A stretch of DNA of 64,000 nucleotides from Streptomyces apocyni (GTDB lineage: Bacteria > Actinomycetota > Actinomycetes > Streptomycetales > Streptomycetaceae). Positions 49,687-57,775 of this stretch are shown here, piece by piece. The notes beneath the pieces are model-generated. The model searched no databases, was not told the origin of the DNA, and was given only the letters and a program-made list of their open reading frames with translations. Each line of letters starts with the position of its first letter. Position 1 is the first letter of the stretch. The stretch is from assembly GCF_009739465.1 (NCBI RefSeq), contig NZ_WHOM01000078.1, forward strand, positions 51,230 through 115,229. Reading direction: 5' to 3'. The translations under genes and the position numbers were made by a program.

Positions 49687-51678
49687 ATGCTGCTTTCGAC
49701 GTCGTGGGAGCGACGTGTGCCCGCGTGGTTGCGGAGGATCTGGCGGGAAGTCGCGGCCTTCGGCACCGTCGGCGCGCTCGCGTTCCTCGTGGAGACCGCG
49801 GCGTTCAACCTCCTGATCCTTGGCGCGGGGGACGGCGGCGGCTCACTGAGCGGCGCACCGGTCCTCGCCTCGGCCGTCGCCACGCTGCTCGCCATGGCGG
49901 TCAGCTGGTTCGGCAACCGGCACTGGACCTACCGCGACCGGAAAGGCCGGATCGACCGGCGCGAGGTCGCCTGGTTCCTGGCCGTCAACCTGGCGGGACT
50001 GTTCGTCACAGCCGTTCCCCTCTACGTCGCACACGAGTTCTTCGGCCCTGGCTCGCCGTTGAGCGACAACGCGGCACGGCTGGTCGGGTGGGCGGCGGCG
50101 TCCCTGCTGCGCTTCACCGCGTACCGCAGTCTCGTCTTCACCTCCACCCGAGAGGACTCCGCACCCGTGCCCAGTACCACCGACCGGCGGACTCTGACGC
50201 TCCGTCACGACCGCTACTGGCCCTGGTGTCTCGCGGCCGTCGCGGCGTTCTGCGGCTACGCCGTGTCCGTGGTCTTCCATCCGGGATTCCTCAGCAAGGA
50301 CAGCGTCGAGCAGTTGCTGCAGGCAGAGGGCGTCCGGCCGGTGACCGACTGGCACCCGCCGGTGATGGCACTGCTGTGGCGGACCCTCATCGACATCACC
50401 GGGGCGCTCGCGACGATGGCCGCGCTGCAGGCCGCGGTGCTGTGGGGGGCGTTGTGGGCAATCGCCGTCGCCGTCTGGAAGCGCACCGGCAGCCGACCTC
50501 TTTCGCTCCTGGCGCTTTCGATCGGTCTGGCACCCCACATCGTGACGTTCACAGGTGTGGTGTGGAAGGACACCCACATGGCCTACGCGCTGCTGGCGGT
50601 GTGCGCGATCGCGTTCCTCGCGCGCGAGTTGCCCGCGGGCCGCGACCGTACTCGATGGGCCCTGCTGGCACTGGGCATCCTGTTCCTCGCCTACGCGATC
50701 CTGGTCCGGAAGAACGGTTTCCCGGCCGCGGTCGTGGTCTTCGTTCTCCTCGTCCTCGCCATCTGGCCGAAGCCCGGCCGACGCCGCTGGCTGGTTGCCG
50801 TCGGCTCGTTGCTGGCGATCACGGCCGTCGGCAGCGTGCTCGTGTCCTCGGCGACCCATCCGGTCGCCGCCCGGCAGCACGCACAGATCCCGCTCGACGA
50901 CGTGGTCCACGTACTGACACCGGAACAGGTGCGCACCGCGGCCGAGAAGGCGGGCGCGGACCCGGAGTTCCGCGACACCCTCGTCTCCACCGCCCGCAAG
51001 TGCCGGCAGCGGGACATCCCCGCGGACGCGTACTTCGCCTGCTACCCACGCACGCCGGGCGATCGTCCCATCGGCCCGACGATCCCCGCCGAACACGCCG
51101 ACGTGCTGGTGAAGATGTGGGTACAGCAGATGCCGCAGCACGCGGCTGGCTATGTCGAGTACCGCACCCGGATCTTCGCCAGGTTCCTCTTCCAGGGCAA
51201 CCTGCCTTACTTCAACGGCACCTGGCAGGGCACACCAGAGAGCGTCCAGGTGAACCCGACCCTCAACGCCACCCTCAGGTCCTACGTGACCGGCTTCGTC
51301 CGGGATGTTCCAGCGCTCTTCCAGGGCTGGTTCTGGCTGACGGTGGCCCTGATTCTGCTGCTACGACGCCGCTGGAGCGGCCTCTGGGCCCGTGACCTGC
51401 GCCTCCTCGGCGCCAGCTCCGTGCTCTACCTCGCCACCTATTTGCCCACCGCACCCGAGTCGAACTACCGGTCCATGTACTGGCCCGCCCTCGCGGGCAC
51501 CCTCGCGGCGGTCCTGATCGTGTCGTCCCACGTGACGCGCCGCCGTGCACCCCGGACCACCGAGGAGACCAAGGAGACTAAGGAGACCGAGGAGTCGGCG
51601 CCGACAACGTACCCCGACGAGAGCCCAGCCACACCGCGCCCCGACAACTGGCGCGACCGGGCCGACGCCTGGAACTGA
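49687..51678 (+). CDS. GtrA fused to a polytopic glycosyltransferase-like domain
   Basis: A 663-residue membrane protein. Residues ~15-150 match GtrA, a four-helix flippase-like domain (AAFGTVGALAFLVETAAFNLLI, FGNRHWTYRDRKGR, LRFTAYRSLVFTS). Residues ~175-640 form a large polytopic domain with about ten helices and extracytoplasmic loops (HPGFLSKDSVEQLLQAEG, TDWHPPVMALLWR, NYRSMYWPALAG) that resembles GT-C-type enzymes; this assignment is by layout only. The C-terminus is Glu/Lys/Thr-rich (repeated ETKETKE). With the divergent GT2 gene it could flip and transfer a lipid-linked sugar. Confidence 0.82.
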   Translation: MLLSTSWERRVPAWLRRIWREVAAFGTVGALAFLVETAAFNLLILGAGDGGGSLSGAPVLASAVATLLAMAVSWFGNRHWTYRDRKGRIDRREVAWFLAVNLAGLFVTAVPLYVAHEFFGPGSPLSDNAARLVGWAAASLLRFTAYRSLVFTSTREDSAPVPSTTDRRTLTLRHDRYWPWCLAAVAAFCGYAVSVVFHPGFLSKDSVEQLLQAEGVRPVTDWHPPVMALLWRTLIDITGALATMAALQAAVLWGALWAIAVAVWKRTGSRPLSLLALSIGLAPHIVTFTGVVWKDTHMAYALLAVCAIAFLARELPAGRDRTRWALLALGILFLAYAILVRKNGFPAAVVVFVLLVLAIWPKPGRRRWLVAVGSLLAITAVGSVLVSSATHPVAARQHAQIPLDDVVHVLTPEQVRTAAEKAGADPEFRDTLVSTARKCRQRDIPADAYFACYPRTPGDRPIGPTIPAEHADVLVKMWVQQMPQHAAGYVEYRTRIFARFLFQGNLPYFNGTWQGTPESVQVNPTLNATLRSYVTGFVRDVPALFQGWFWLTVALILLLRRRWSGLWARDLRLLGASSVLYLATYLPTAPESNYRSMYWPALAGTLAAVLIVSSHVTRRRAPRTTEETKETKETEESAPTTYPDESPATPRPDNWRDRADAWN

Positions 51679-51865
51679 CGGCCGGTGAAACGGGTGATGG
51701 TCGTTCCCCTCCATTCGGCGCAGGGGCACCGCGCGTCGTTGGCCCATTGCGATGACATTCGTACAGCATTCCGTGGCGCGCTGAGGCGGCACGTACGGAC
51801 CGAGGGACGCTCCTCTCGCCTCCGGCCGGAGCCCCAGATGTCCGCACCGACGAGGGAGTAACCGC

Positions 51866-52771
51866 ATGGGTCCTGTGCCCAGGACTAGCCGACGCAGGTG
51901 GCTGGCCAGCAGTCTCGTTCTTCCGGTGGCGCTCGCACTCGCGGGCTTCACCGCACCCGTCGCCGTAGCCGCGTCTCCCACCGCGGAGTCGGCCACGCTG
52001 GCGGCCCCCACCACCGACAAGTGCCCCCCGCACAAGCCGCACCACAAGCCGAAGCCGAAGCCGAAGCCGAAGTCGGATAAGCGCGGGATGGCCGATGGGG
52101 CAGTCCCGAGCACCGACAAGTGCCCTGGGCCGCCTGGCCCGCCCGGGCCCAAGGGCCCCAGAGGACCCAAGGGGCCCAAGGGGCCCAAGGGCGACACGGG
52201 ACCTGCGGGCCCTGAAGGACCGGCAGGCCCGAAGGGCGACACTGGCGACACGGGTCCGCAGGGTCCGGCAGGCCCCCAAGGACCGGAAGGACCGGCAGGA
52301 CCGGCAGGACCGGCAGGCCCCGAAGGACCCGCAGGTCCGAAGGGCGACACCGGCGACACAGGACCCGCAGGCCCCCAAGGCCCAGTAGGTCCCGAAGGTC
52401 CCGAAGGCCCCCAAGGACCGAAGGGTGACACCGGCGACACGGGACCGACCGGACCGTGCTCCAGCATTGATTCGTACCTGCCGTCGAACTCGGAGGAGTT
52501 CACCGTCGTCCTCGTGGACGGCGAAACGAGCATCGGCCGTAGGGCGAGGCCTGCGGTCGGGCAGGACTTCGGTCCCTTCGCCTGGCAGGACCTGTCAGGC
52601 AACACCGGCTACCCGGACGGCGTCTGCTCGGTGACGGGCAGCACCCAGGGCAACGACACCTGGGTCAAGGCGCTGACGACCGACGGCACGGTGTACCAGA
52701 CGCGCTGCGACTCGGAGGGTCAGTCGCTGGTCTGCGAGGAAGCGTGGGTCGAGGTCACCGCCCAGCCGTGA
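51866..52771 (+). CDS. secreted collagen-like protein
   Basis: A 301-residue exported protein. Signal peptide covers residues ~1-36 ([20 protein letters not shown]). A Pro/Lys-rich segment follows ([16 protein letters not shown]), then about 36 uninterrupted Gly-X-Y triplets (residues 88-197) containing repeated [11 protein letters not shown], bounded by Cys86 and Cys198. The C-terminal ~100 residues form a small globular domain with Cys residues. It should form a trimeric collagen helix on or outside the cell. No sorting signal is visible. Neighbours do not indicate a partner. Confidence 0.9.
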   Translation: MGPVPRTSRRRWLASSLVLPVALALAGFTAPVAVAASPTAESATLAAPTTDKCPPHKPHHKPKPKPKPKSDKRGMADGAVPSTDKCPGPPGPPGPKGPRGPKGPKGPKGDTGPAGPEGPAGPKGDTGDTGPQGPAGPQGPEGPAGPAGPAGPEGPAGPKGDTGDTGPAGPQGPVGPEGPEGPQGPKGDTGDTGPTGPCSSIDSYLPSNSEEFTVVLVDGETSIGRRARPAVGQDFGPFAWQDLSGNTGYPDGVCSVTGSTQGNDTWVKALTTDGTVYQTRCDSEGQSLVCEEAWVEVTAQP

Positions 52772-52825
52772 CACCCCGCGCCGGGCCCGGCCCCCGGGGA
52801 ATTTGATCTCACCCGTTCGGAGGAC

Positions 52826-52880
52826 ACGGGCGCCGATACGCGTACACGCGACCGAACGCGGACGAAGAATCGGCGCCCGT
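52826..52880 (+). promoter_or_regulatory. inverted repeat reaching into YhcG start codon
   Basis: ACGGGCGCCGAT (52826-52837) and ATCGGCGCCCGT (52869-52880) are perfect 12-bp arms with a 31-bp loop. The right arm includes the first two bases of the GTG start at 52879. No ribosome-binding site is visible next to the start, so the mRNA hairpin could hide it, or the transcript could be leaderless. Confidence 0.6.
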
Positions 52881-53946
52881 GACCAAGAACAACACCACTG
52901 GCAGGCCCAGCCTCCCCGCACAGCAGCAGCCGCTGCCCTCCTGGTACGGCGACCTGCTCGGCGAGATCAAGCAGACCGTCTCCCAGGCCCGCATCCGCGC
53001 CCAGCGGGCCGTGAACACCGAACTCATCCAGATGTACTGGGAGATCGGCCACCAGATCCTGCGCCGCCAGCGCGAGGAAGGATGGGGTACCAAGGTCGTC
53101 ACCCGCCTCGCCGCCGACCTCAAGACGACCTTCCCGAACCAGCGCGGCTTCTCCCGCACGAACTTGATGTACATGCAGCAGATGGCCCGCACCTGGCCGG
53201 ACCCAATTGTCCAACAGCCTGTTGGACAATTGCCCTGGGGCCACATCACCGTCCTCATGCGCAGCCTCAAAAACCCCGATGACCTCGACTTCTACGCCAC
53301 CGAGGCGGTCCGCTACGGCTGGTCCCGAGGCTGGCTGGAGCACTGCATCGCTCAGGGGCTGCACCTCACCCAGGGCGCCGCCCCCTGCAACTTCGAGGCG
53401 ACGATCCCCGAGGGATCGAAGATCGTGCAGGACATCACCAAGGACCCGTACCGGCTCGACTTCCTCAGCCTCGACGGCGAGTACACCGAACGCGAACTCG
53501 AAGACGCCCTGGTCGCCAACATCGTCCGCTTCCTCACCGAACTCGGCGTCGGCTTCGCCTTCATGGGGCGCCAGGTCCCGCTCCTCATCGGCGGCGAGGA
53601 GTACCGCATGGACCTGCTCTTCTACCACGTCAGGCTGCGCCGCTACGTGGTCGTCGAGCTGAAGACGAAGGACGCGCTCCCCGAGCACGTCGGCAAGCTC
53701 GGCTTCTACGTCACGGCAGTCGACCAGCTGGTACGCGACCCGGAGCAGGACAACGAGACGCTCGGGATCCTCATCGGGTCCAAGCACAACCGTGCCGCCG
53801 TCCAGATGGCGCTGCAGAGCAACAACAGCCCGATGGCGGTCAGTACGTACTCCATCTCCTCGCTCACGCCGGAGATGCGCGCTCTGCTGCCCACCGAGGA
53901 GGACCTCTCCCGAGTAGCGCAGGACGTCCTGGACGCCAACGCGTAG
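52879..53946 (+). CDS. YhcG/DUF1016-family PD-(D/E)XK nuclease
   Basis: A 355-residue protein of the YhcG family. The N-terminal DUF1016 domain contains YWEIGHQILRRQREEGWGTKVV and FSRTNLMYMQQMARTWP; the conserved QQPVGQLPWGH follows. The C-terminal PD-(D/E)XK nuclease domain contains MDLLFYHVRLRRYVVVELKTK (catalytic D...ELK) and PEHVGKLGFYVTAVDQL. YhcG nucleases are often encoded with type I restriction systems or alone and are linked to defence; none of the restriction genes is here. GTG at 52879. It contains a 29-bp palindrome. Confidence 0.92.
   Translation: MTKNNTTGRPSLPAQQQPLPSWYGDLLGEIKQTVSQARIRAQRAVNTELIQMYWEIGHQILRRQREEGWGTKVVTRLAADLKTTFPNQRGFSRTNLMYMQQMARTWPDPIVQQPVGQLPWGHITVLMRSLKNPDDLDFYATEAVRYGWSRGWLEHCIAQGLHLTQGAAPCNFEATIPEGSKIVQDITKDPYRLDFLSLDGEYTERELEDALVANIVRFLTELGVGFAFMGRQVPLLIGGEEYRMDLLFYHVRLRRYVVVELKTKDALPEHVGKLGFYVTAVDQLVRDPEQDNETLGILIGSKHNRAAVQMALQSNNSPMAVSTYSISSLTPEMRALLPTEEDLSRVAQDVLDANA
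53204..53232. repeat. 29-bp palindrome inside YhcG gene
   Basis: CAATTGTCCAACAG (53204-53217) and CTGTTGGACAATTG (53219-53232) are perfect 14-bp arms separated by a single C. It is markedly AT-rich for this genome and encodes the conserved IVQQPVGQLPW segment. Confidence 0.9.
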
Positions 53947-53979
53947 CTGGCAACACTGGCAGGACCAGTGACGGACCTC

Positions 53980-55065
53980 TTAGTCACCGCCACCGCCACC
54001 GCCACCACCGTCCCCGCCACCACCGCTACCGCCGTCGCCACCGCCGCCTCCCCCGCCGTCGCCGCCATCGCCGCCGTCTGAGCCCCAACCATCGCCGCCG
54101 CCAGGCTCGTTGTCCTCCCTCCCGGAGCCGAGGTTGCTGTACCAGGGTTGCTCCCAGGGGCCCACCACGAAGGCGTCATCCGCCGACGCGTCGCGCCGGG
54201 CCTGGAAGCGGTACGTACCCGTGCCGTCCCCGAGCCCGAATGCGGTCGCGAAGGTGTGCGCCATCACCGCGGCAAGAGGGTCGGACGTGTCGTATCGCAC
54301 CCCGGCCAGAGGCAGCAGCACAGTGCCCGGCTCGGGGCGGGTGCGGGGGCCCGGCCGGGTGAGGAGCGCGACCCGGTGTCCGTCCCTCAGGAGCCGCGAC
54401 GTGCTGGCGCTCTCCCGTTGCAGCTCCCACTGGCCCTGCGGCGTCCGCGCGGACACGGAACTCCGCGACTTCCGCCAGACCTTGGTGAGCGTGAGCTCCG
54501 CTGGCACCTCGCCCACGGTCAGCACCAGGCCCTTCCCCGGCGAGGTGTCACCCGCGTACAGCCCACCCGGCGCCCGTACCCGTACGACAGGCGCGCCCGG
54601 TCCCCACACATCCACCCGCACCAGCCGCCGGTCAACGGCGACCGCAACCGGTCCCAGGGGCCCGGCGGCAAACCGCCGCGCGATCCACAGCGGCACCCCC
54701 TCCGACCTGGCCCGCGCCCCCAGCGCGGCGACCTCATCGGGCCCACCGCACCGCTCAACCGCCAACTCCCCTAGCTGCCGCGCGAACTCAGCGGCCTGCC
54801 GCACCTTGACCGGCTTCGCCGTCCCGGTGACGCGTGTCACCGGCACCACTCCCGGCCCGTCCGCCAACGCCCGCAGCTCCCGCTCGGAGCCCCCGCCCCC
54901 AAGCCAGCCCCCGCGCAGGTACGCCTCCGCCATGGCCCCGAGGTTGAGCTCGCTCAGAGCCGCCGTCCGCCCTCCGACTCGCAGGCCGTCCGCACTCAAC
55001 TCCACCGTCTGTGCGAGGGGGTTCCAGGACCGCCCCTCCTCGTAGACCGCTACTGCGTGACTCAC
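53980..55065 (-). CDS. hypothetical protein with Gly/Asp tail
   Basis: A 361-residue protein starting VSHAVAVYEEGRSWNPLAQT. The main part is beta-rich with VSAFPL-free, evenly mixed composition and no membrane segment; ALSELNLGAMAEAYLRGGW and FAAGPLGPVAVAVDRRLVRVD are notable segments. The last ~50 residues are almost only Gly with Asp (GGDGGGGGGGGD-type). I do not recognise the family. GTG at 55065 has GGGGGAGA 6 nt upstream. Convergent with the YhcG gene. Confidence 0.78.
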   Translation of the reverse strand: MSHAVAVYEEGRSWNPLAQTVELSADGLRVGGRTAALSELNLGAMAEAYLRGGWLGGGGSERELRALADGPGVVPVTRVTGTAKPVKVRQAAEFARQLGELAVERCGGPDEVAALGARARSEGVPLWIARRFAAGPLGPVAVAVDRRLVRVDVWGPGAPVVRVRAPGGLYAGDTSPGKGLVLTVGEVPAELTLTKVWRKSRSSVSARTPQGQWELQRESASTSRLLRDGHRVALLTRPGPRTRPEPGTVLLPLAGVRYDTSDPLAAVMAHTFATAFGLGDGTGTYRFQARRDASADDAFVVGPWEQPWYSNLGSGREDNEPGGGDGWGSDGGDGGDGGGGGGGDGGSGGGGDGGGGGGGGD

Positions 55066-55163
55066 GCGCACTCTCCCCCGCGACTCAGAAGACCACTCAA
55101 AAGACCGGCCAGCATCCAACACAGCACGACGCCGAACGGCAACTTCTCGGTTCGCGGGAGGTC

Positions 55164-55925
55164 TCAGGTGCGGGGGCGGTAGGTGTCGAAGGCTGCGAGG
55201 AACGGGTTCGCGCGGTAGGGCTGCCAGTAGGCCTCGCCCTTTCTGGCTATCGCGTCCGCGGGGATCTCGGCGGGGTGCCAGACGGGGGCCGCGAGTCCGG
55301 CCGAGGTGGCGGCTTCCTCGTAGACGTCGCGGTCCCAGCGGCGGTAGCGCAGCCGGGTCGGAGGTGTGGACAGGATGTCCATGGCCAGCTCGGTGTGGCG
55401 GAAGCCGGGGGCCGCGTCGACGACCCGGAGCCCGTACGGCTCCCAGGAGGGGCCGGAAGGGTCGTAGTCGGGGCCGATGGTGATGGCGACCAGGCGGCCG
55501 CCCGGGAGCAGGTTGGCGTGGAGCGCGGTGAACATGGACGCCAACTGGTCGGGGCTGTCGGCGTAGTTGAACAGCCAGACCGCGGTCGCGGCCTGGAAGG
55601 TGCCCAGGACCGGCATGCTGGCGACGTCGTGGACGTGGTACGCGGCGCCGGTCGGCTCGTCCTGCTCGATCCGACGGGCCAGCGCGACCATCTCGGCCGA
55701 GATGTCGACGCCGACGGCGGTCTTGGCGCCGAGTTGTTTGACCAGCCGGGTGTAGTGCCCGTAGCCGCAGGCCAGGTCGAGTACGTCGGCGCCACTGACG
55801 TTTCCGAGGAGCCTGCGGACGGTGTGCTGCTCCGGGAGGGGGTTGTGGGACCGTTTGAACTGGAGGTAGCGCTCGCCGACGGCGTCGTATTGGGCGGGGC
55901 TGGTGGCGGGGTTGGTAGGGCGCAT
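55164..55925 (-). CDS. class I SAM-dependent methyltransferase
   Basis: A 253-residue methyltransferase. Motif I is VLDLACGYGHYTRLV, followed by AVGVDISAEMVALARR, YHVHDVASMP and NLLPGGRLVAITIGP. C-terminal substrate region: RRWDRDVYEEAATSAGL. Small-molecule methylation is likely, but the substrate is not predictable. ATG at 55925. The adjacent genes on the same strand are not closely spaced, so it may be a single transcript. Confidence 0.88.
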   Translation of the reverse strand: MRPTNPATSPAQYDAVGERYLQFKRSHNPLPEQHTVRRLLGNVSGADVLDLACGYGHYTRLVKQLGAKTAVGVDISAEMVALARRIEQDEPTGAAYHVHDVASMPVLGTFQAATAVWLFNYADSPDQLASMFTALHANLLPGGRLVAITIGPDYDPSGPSWEPYGLRVVDAAPGFRHTELAMDILSTPPTRLRYRRWDRDVYEEAATSAGLAAPVWHPAEIPADAIARKGEAYWQPYRANPFLAAFDTYRPRT

Positions 55926-56067
55926 GGAGGTTGCGGTCTCCTTCTGGCTAGAACCAGCTAGAACCAGAGCAGTCGGACTAGAGCAGTCGAACTGGAGACT
56001 GATATCGCGTCAAGTACCCGCCCGGCCCCCCGCGTCCCGGGTCATCTTGCGTAACGTGCGTACGGCG

Positions 56068-56799
56068 TCACGGCACGGTGTACGGGTGCGCTACGCCGTC
56101 CTCTTCCTCGTGCTGGCACTCCTCGTCGTCCTTGAACAGGACCAGTTCGCAGCTCAGCATCTGGCCGGACTCCGGGTGCGAGGGGCCAGGGACGACGGAC
56201 ATCAGGGTGAGGCCGAGGGTCTGCTGGGCGTAGCTGAGGGTGTGGTTGAAGGGGAGGGCAGGGGTCGGGTCCGGACCCGGACCCGGTCCCGGTCCCGGTC
56301 CCGGTCCCAGGGATGTTCCGGTCTGGAGGCCCGCGCACTCGGTGATGTACTCGCCGGTGCCGCGCAGCGCCCGTGCCTCGTGGCCGCGCGTGTCCAGCTT
56401 CAGGAAGACCCGTTCGCCGGGGGCTACGACCTCCTCCCACAGGTCGTCCAGGCGGCGCGGCCCGGTCGGCTGACCGTCGCTGGTGTCGCCGAGCGCGAAG
56501 GGCAGTACGGACCAGCGCTCGTCGGCCGCCGCCGCGCGGTGCAGCGCGGCGCGCGGGGCTCTGAGCGGCTCGAACGAGACGATGCGGCCGTGGTAGCCGC
56601 CGCGCCGGAGCTGGGTGCCGTAGCCGCCGGAGCGCCCGCCGACGTCGAGGACCAGGTCGACGGCGTACCGGTGCAGCAACTGGACGAGCTGCGGGCCTGA
56701 CCAGCAGGGCGGGGTCGGCGGGCGGCGGAGGGCAGGGCCAACGCCGGCTCCGGTGGTGATGCGCTGGGCCAGTTCGCGGGCCCGGTGGACGAGGGTCAT
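56068..56799 (-). CDS. FkbM-like methyltransferase with Gly-Pro insert
   Basis: A 243-residue protein similar to FkbM-family methyltransferases: VDLVLDVGGRSGGYGTQLRR as motif I, RIVSFEPLRAPRAALHRA, VLPFALGD and VFLKLDTRGHEARALRG. Between two strands it holds an alternating Gly-Pro run (residues ~165-176) encoded by a tandem hexamer. It overlaps the TagA-like gene by 4 nt (ATGA), so is the last gene of a three-gene glycopolymer operon and may methylate its sugar. Confidence 0.82.
   Translation of the reverse strand: MTLVHRARELAQRITTGAGVGPALRRPPTPPCWSGPQLVQLLHRYAVDLVLDVGGRSGGYGTQLRRGGYHGRIVSFEPLRAPRAALHRAAAADERWSVLPFALGDTSDGQPTGPRRLDDLWEEVVAPGERVFLKLDTRGHEARALRGTGEYITECAGLQTGTSLGPGPGPGPGPGPDPTPALPFNHTLSYAQQTLGLTLMSVVPGPSHPESGQMLSCELVLFKDDEECQHEEEDGVAHPYTVP
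56267..56310. repeat. hexamer repeat in FkbM-like gene
   Basis: About seven copies of a GGTCCC/GGACCC hexamer lie inside the coding sequence and encode the Gly-Pro run. Confidence 0.9.
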
Positions 56800-57773
56800 A
56801 CCCGTACCGCTCCTTTACTTACGGCCCACACGAACCGGGGGTTGTTCCACAGCGCCCGGCGCCACCCAACCCCCCGCCGCCGCGCCGCCCCCGACACCTG
56901 GTCGACCGCCGCGCGCCCGACCGCGACGTACACGGCGGGGTGTGCGGCGGCCAGTTGGGCGGCCTCCCGGTTCTGGCGCGGGGCGTCGAGGCCGAGCCAG
57001 ACGAGTTGGGCGCCGCTGTCCCTGATGCGGGTGAGCTGGGCCCGCCGTTCCTCGGCGGTGGGTTCGCGGCGTGGCGGGGCCTCGGCGCCGACGACGCGGG
57101 CGCGGGGGTAGCGGTCCAGGAGTGCGGAGCTGAGGCGGTCGACGGACGCCGGGGTCACCCCGATGAGGTAGTGGCGCAGGCCGACGGACTCGCCGACGCG
57201 GAACACGTCCAGCAGGAGTTCCGGTCCGTGCACGCGCTCGCGGGGGAGTCGGCGGTCGTGGTGGACGAGGCGGTTGGCCCAGCCCACGCCGGGGCCGTCG
57301 GGGAGGTTGAGTGCGGCGGAACGCAGCAGTCCGCGCAGTCTCCGGTCGCGGTCGGCGAGGGCGAGGGCGTACGCGTCGCAGAGGTGGACGTCGGCCGCGG
57401 TGCCGCCTGCGGCGAGCCGTACGACCGCGGCGGCGGCCTCGGCGGGGCGTAGGGCGGCCAGCGGCACTCCGGCGCAGCTGACGGTCGCGGCGGCGACACC
57501 GGCACCGGCGTCGGGTACGCCGTCGGTTGTGCCCCGGGTGGCGCGGGCGGCTCCGGTGGCACGGGTGGCGCGGGCCGCCGTGTGGGCGGCGAAGGCGGCG
57601 CGGGCCTCGGAGGCGGCGCGTGCGACGCGCTCGCCGGTGTCCCCCGGTTTCGGTCCCGGTTCCAGGCCCGGGCCCGATTCCAGTCCCCGCTCCAGTCCCG
57701 AACTCGGTCCCGAACTCGGCCCCCGTCTCCGTCCCGGCCTCCGTCCCGGATCAGGCGTCGTCGTCGTGGTCAT
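56796..57773 (-). CDS. WecG/TagA/CpsF glycosyltransferase
   Basis: A 325-residue GT26 enzyme. The catalytic domain begins at about residue 95 (VSCAGVPLAALRPAEAAAAV) with LNLPDGPGVGWANRL, ERVHGPELLLDVF, LIGVTPASVDRL and QLVWLGLDAPRQNREAAQL. Family enzymes add ManNAc or related sugars to a lipid-linked GlcNAc. The first ~95 residues are low-complexity (Pro/Gly/Arg then Ala/Thr/Arg repeats) and are not needed by the family; an internal start is possible, but no better one was found. It ends overlapping the FkbM start and begins 3 bp after the TagO-like stop. Confidence 0.85.
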   Translation of the reverse strand: MTTTTTPDPGRRPGRRRGPSSGPSSGLERGLESGPGLEPGPKPGDTGERVARAASEARAAFAAHTAARATRATGAARATRGTTDGVPDAGAGVAAATVSCAGVPLAALRPAEAAAAVVRLAAGGTAADVHLCDAYALALADRDRRLRGLLRSAALNLPDGPGVGWANRLVHHDRRLPRERVHGPELLLDVFRVGESVGLRHYLIGVTPASVDRLSSALLDRYPRARVVGAEAPPRREPTAEERRAQLTRIRDSGAQLVWLGLDAPRQNREAAQLAAAHPAVYVAVGRAAVDQVSGAARRRGVGWRRALWNNPRFVWAVSKGAVRV

Positions 57774-57775
57774 CG

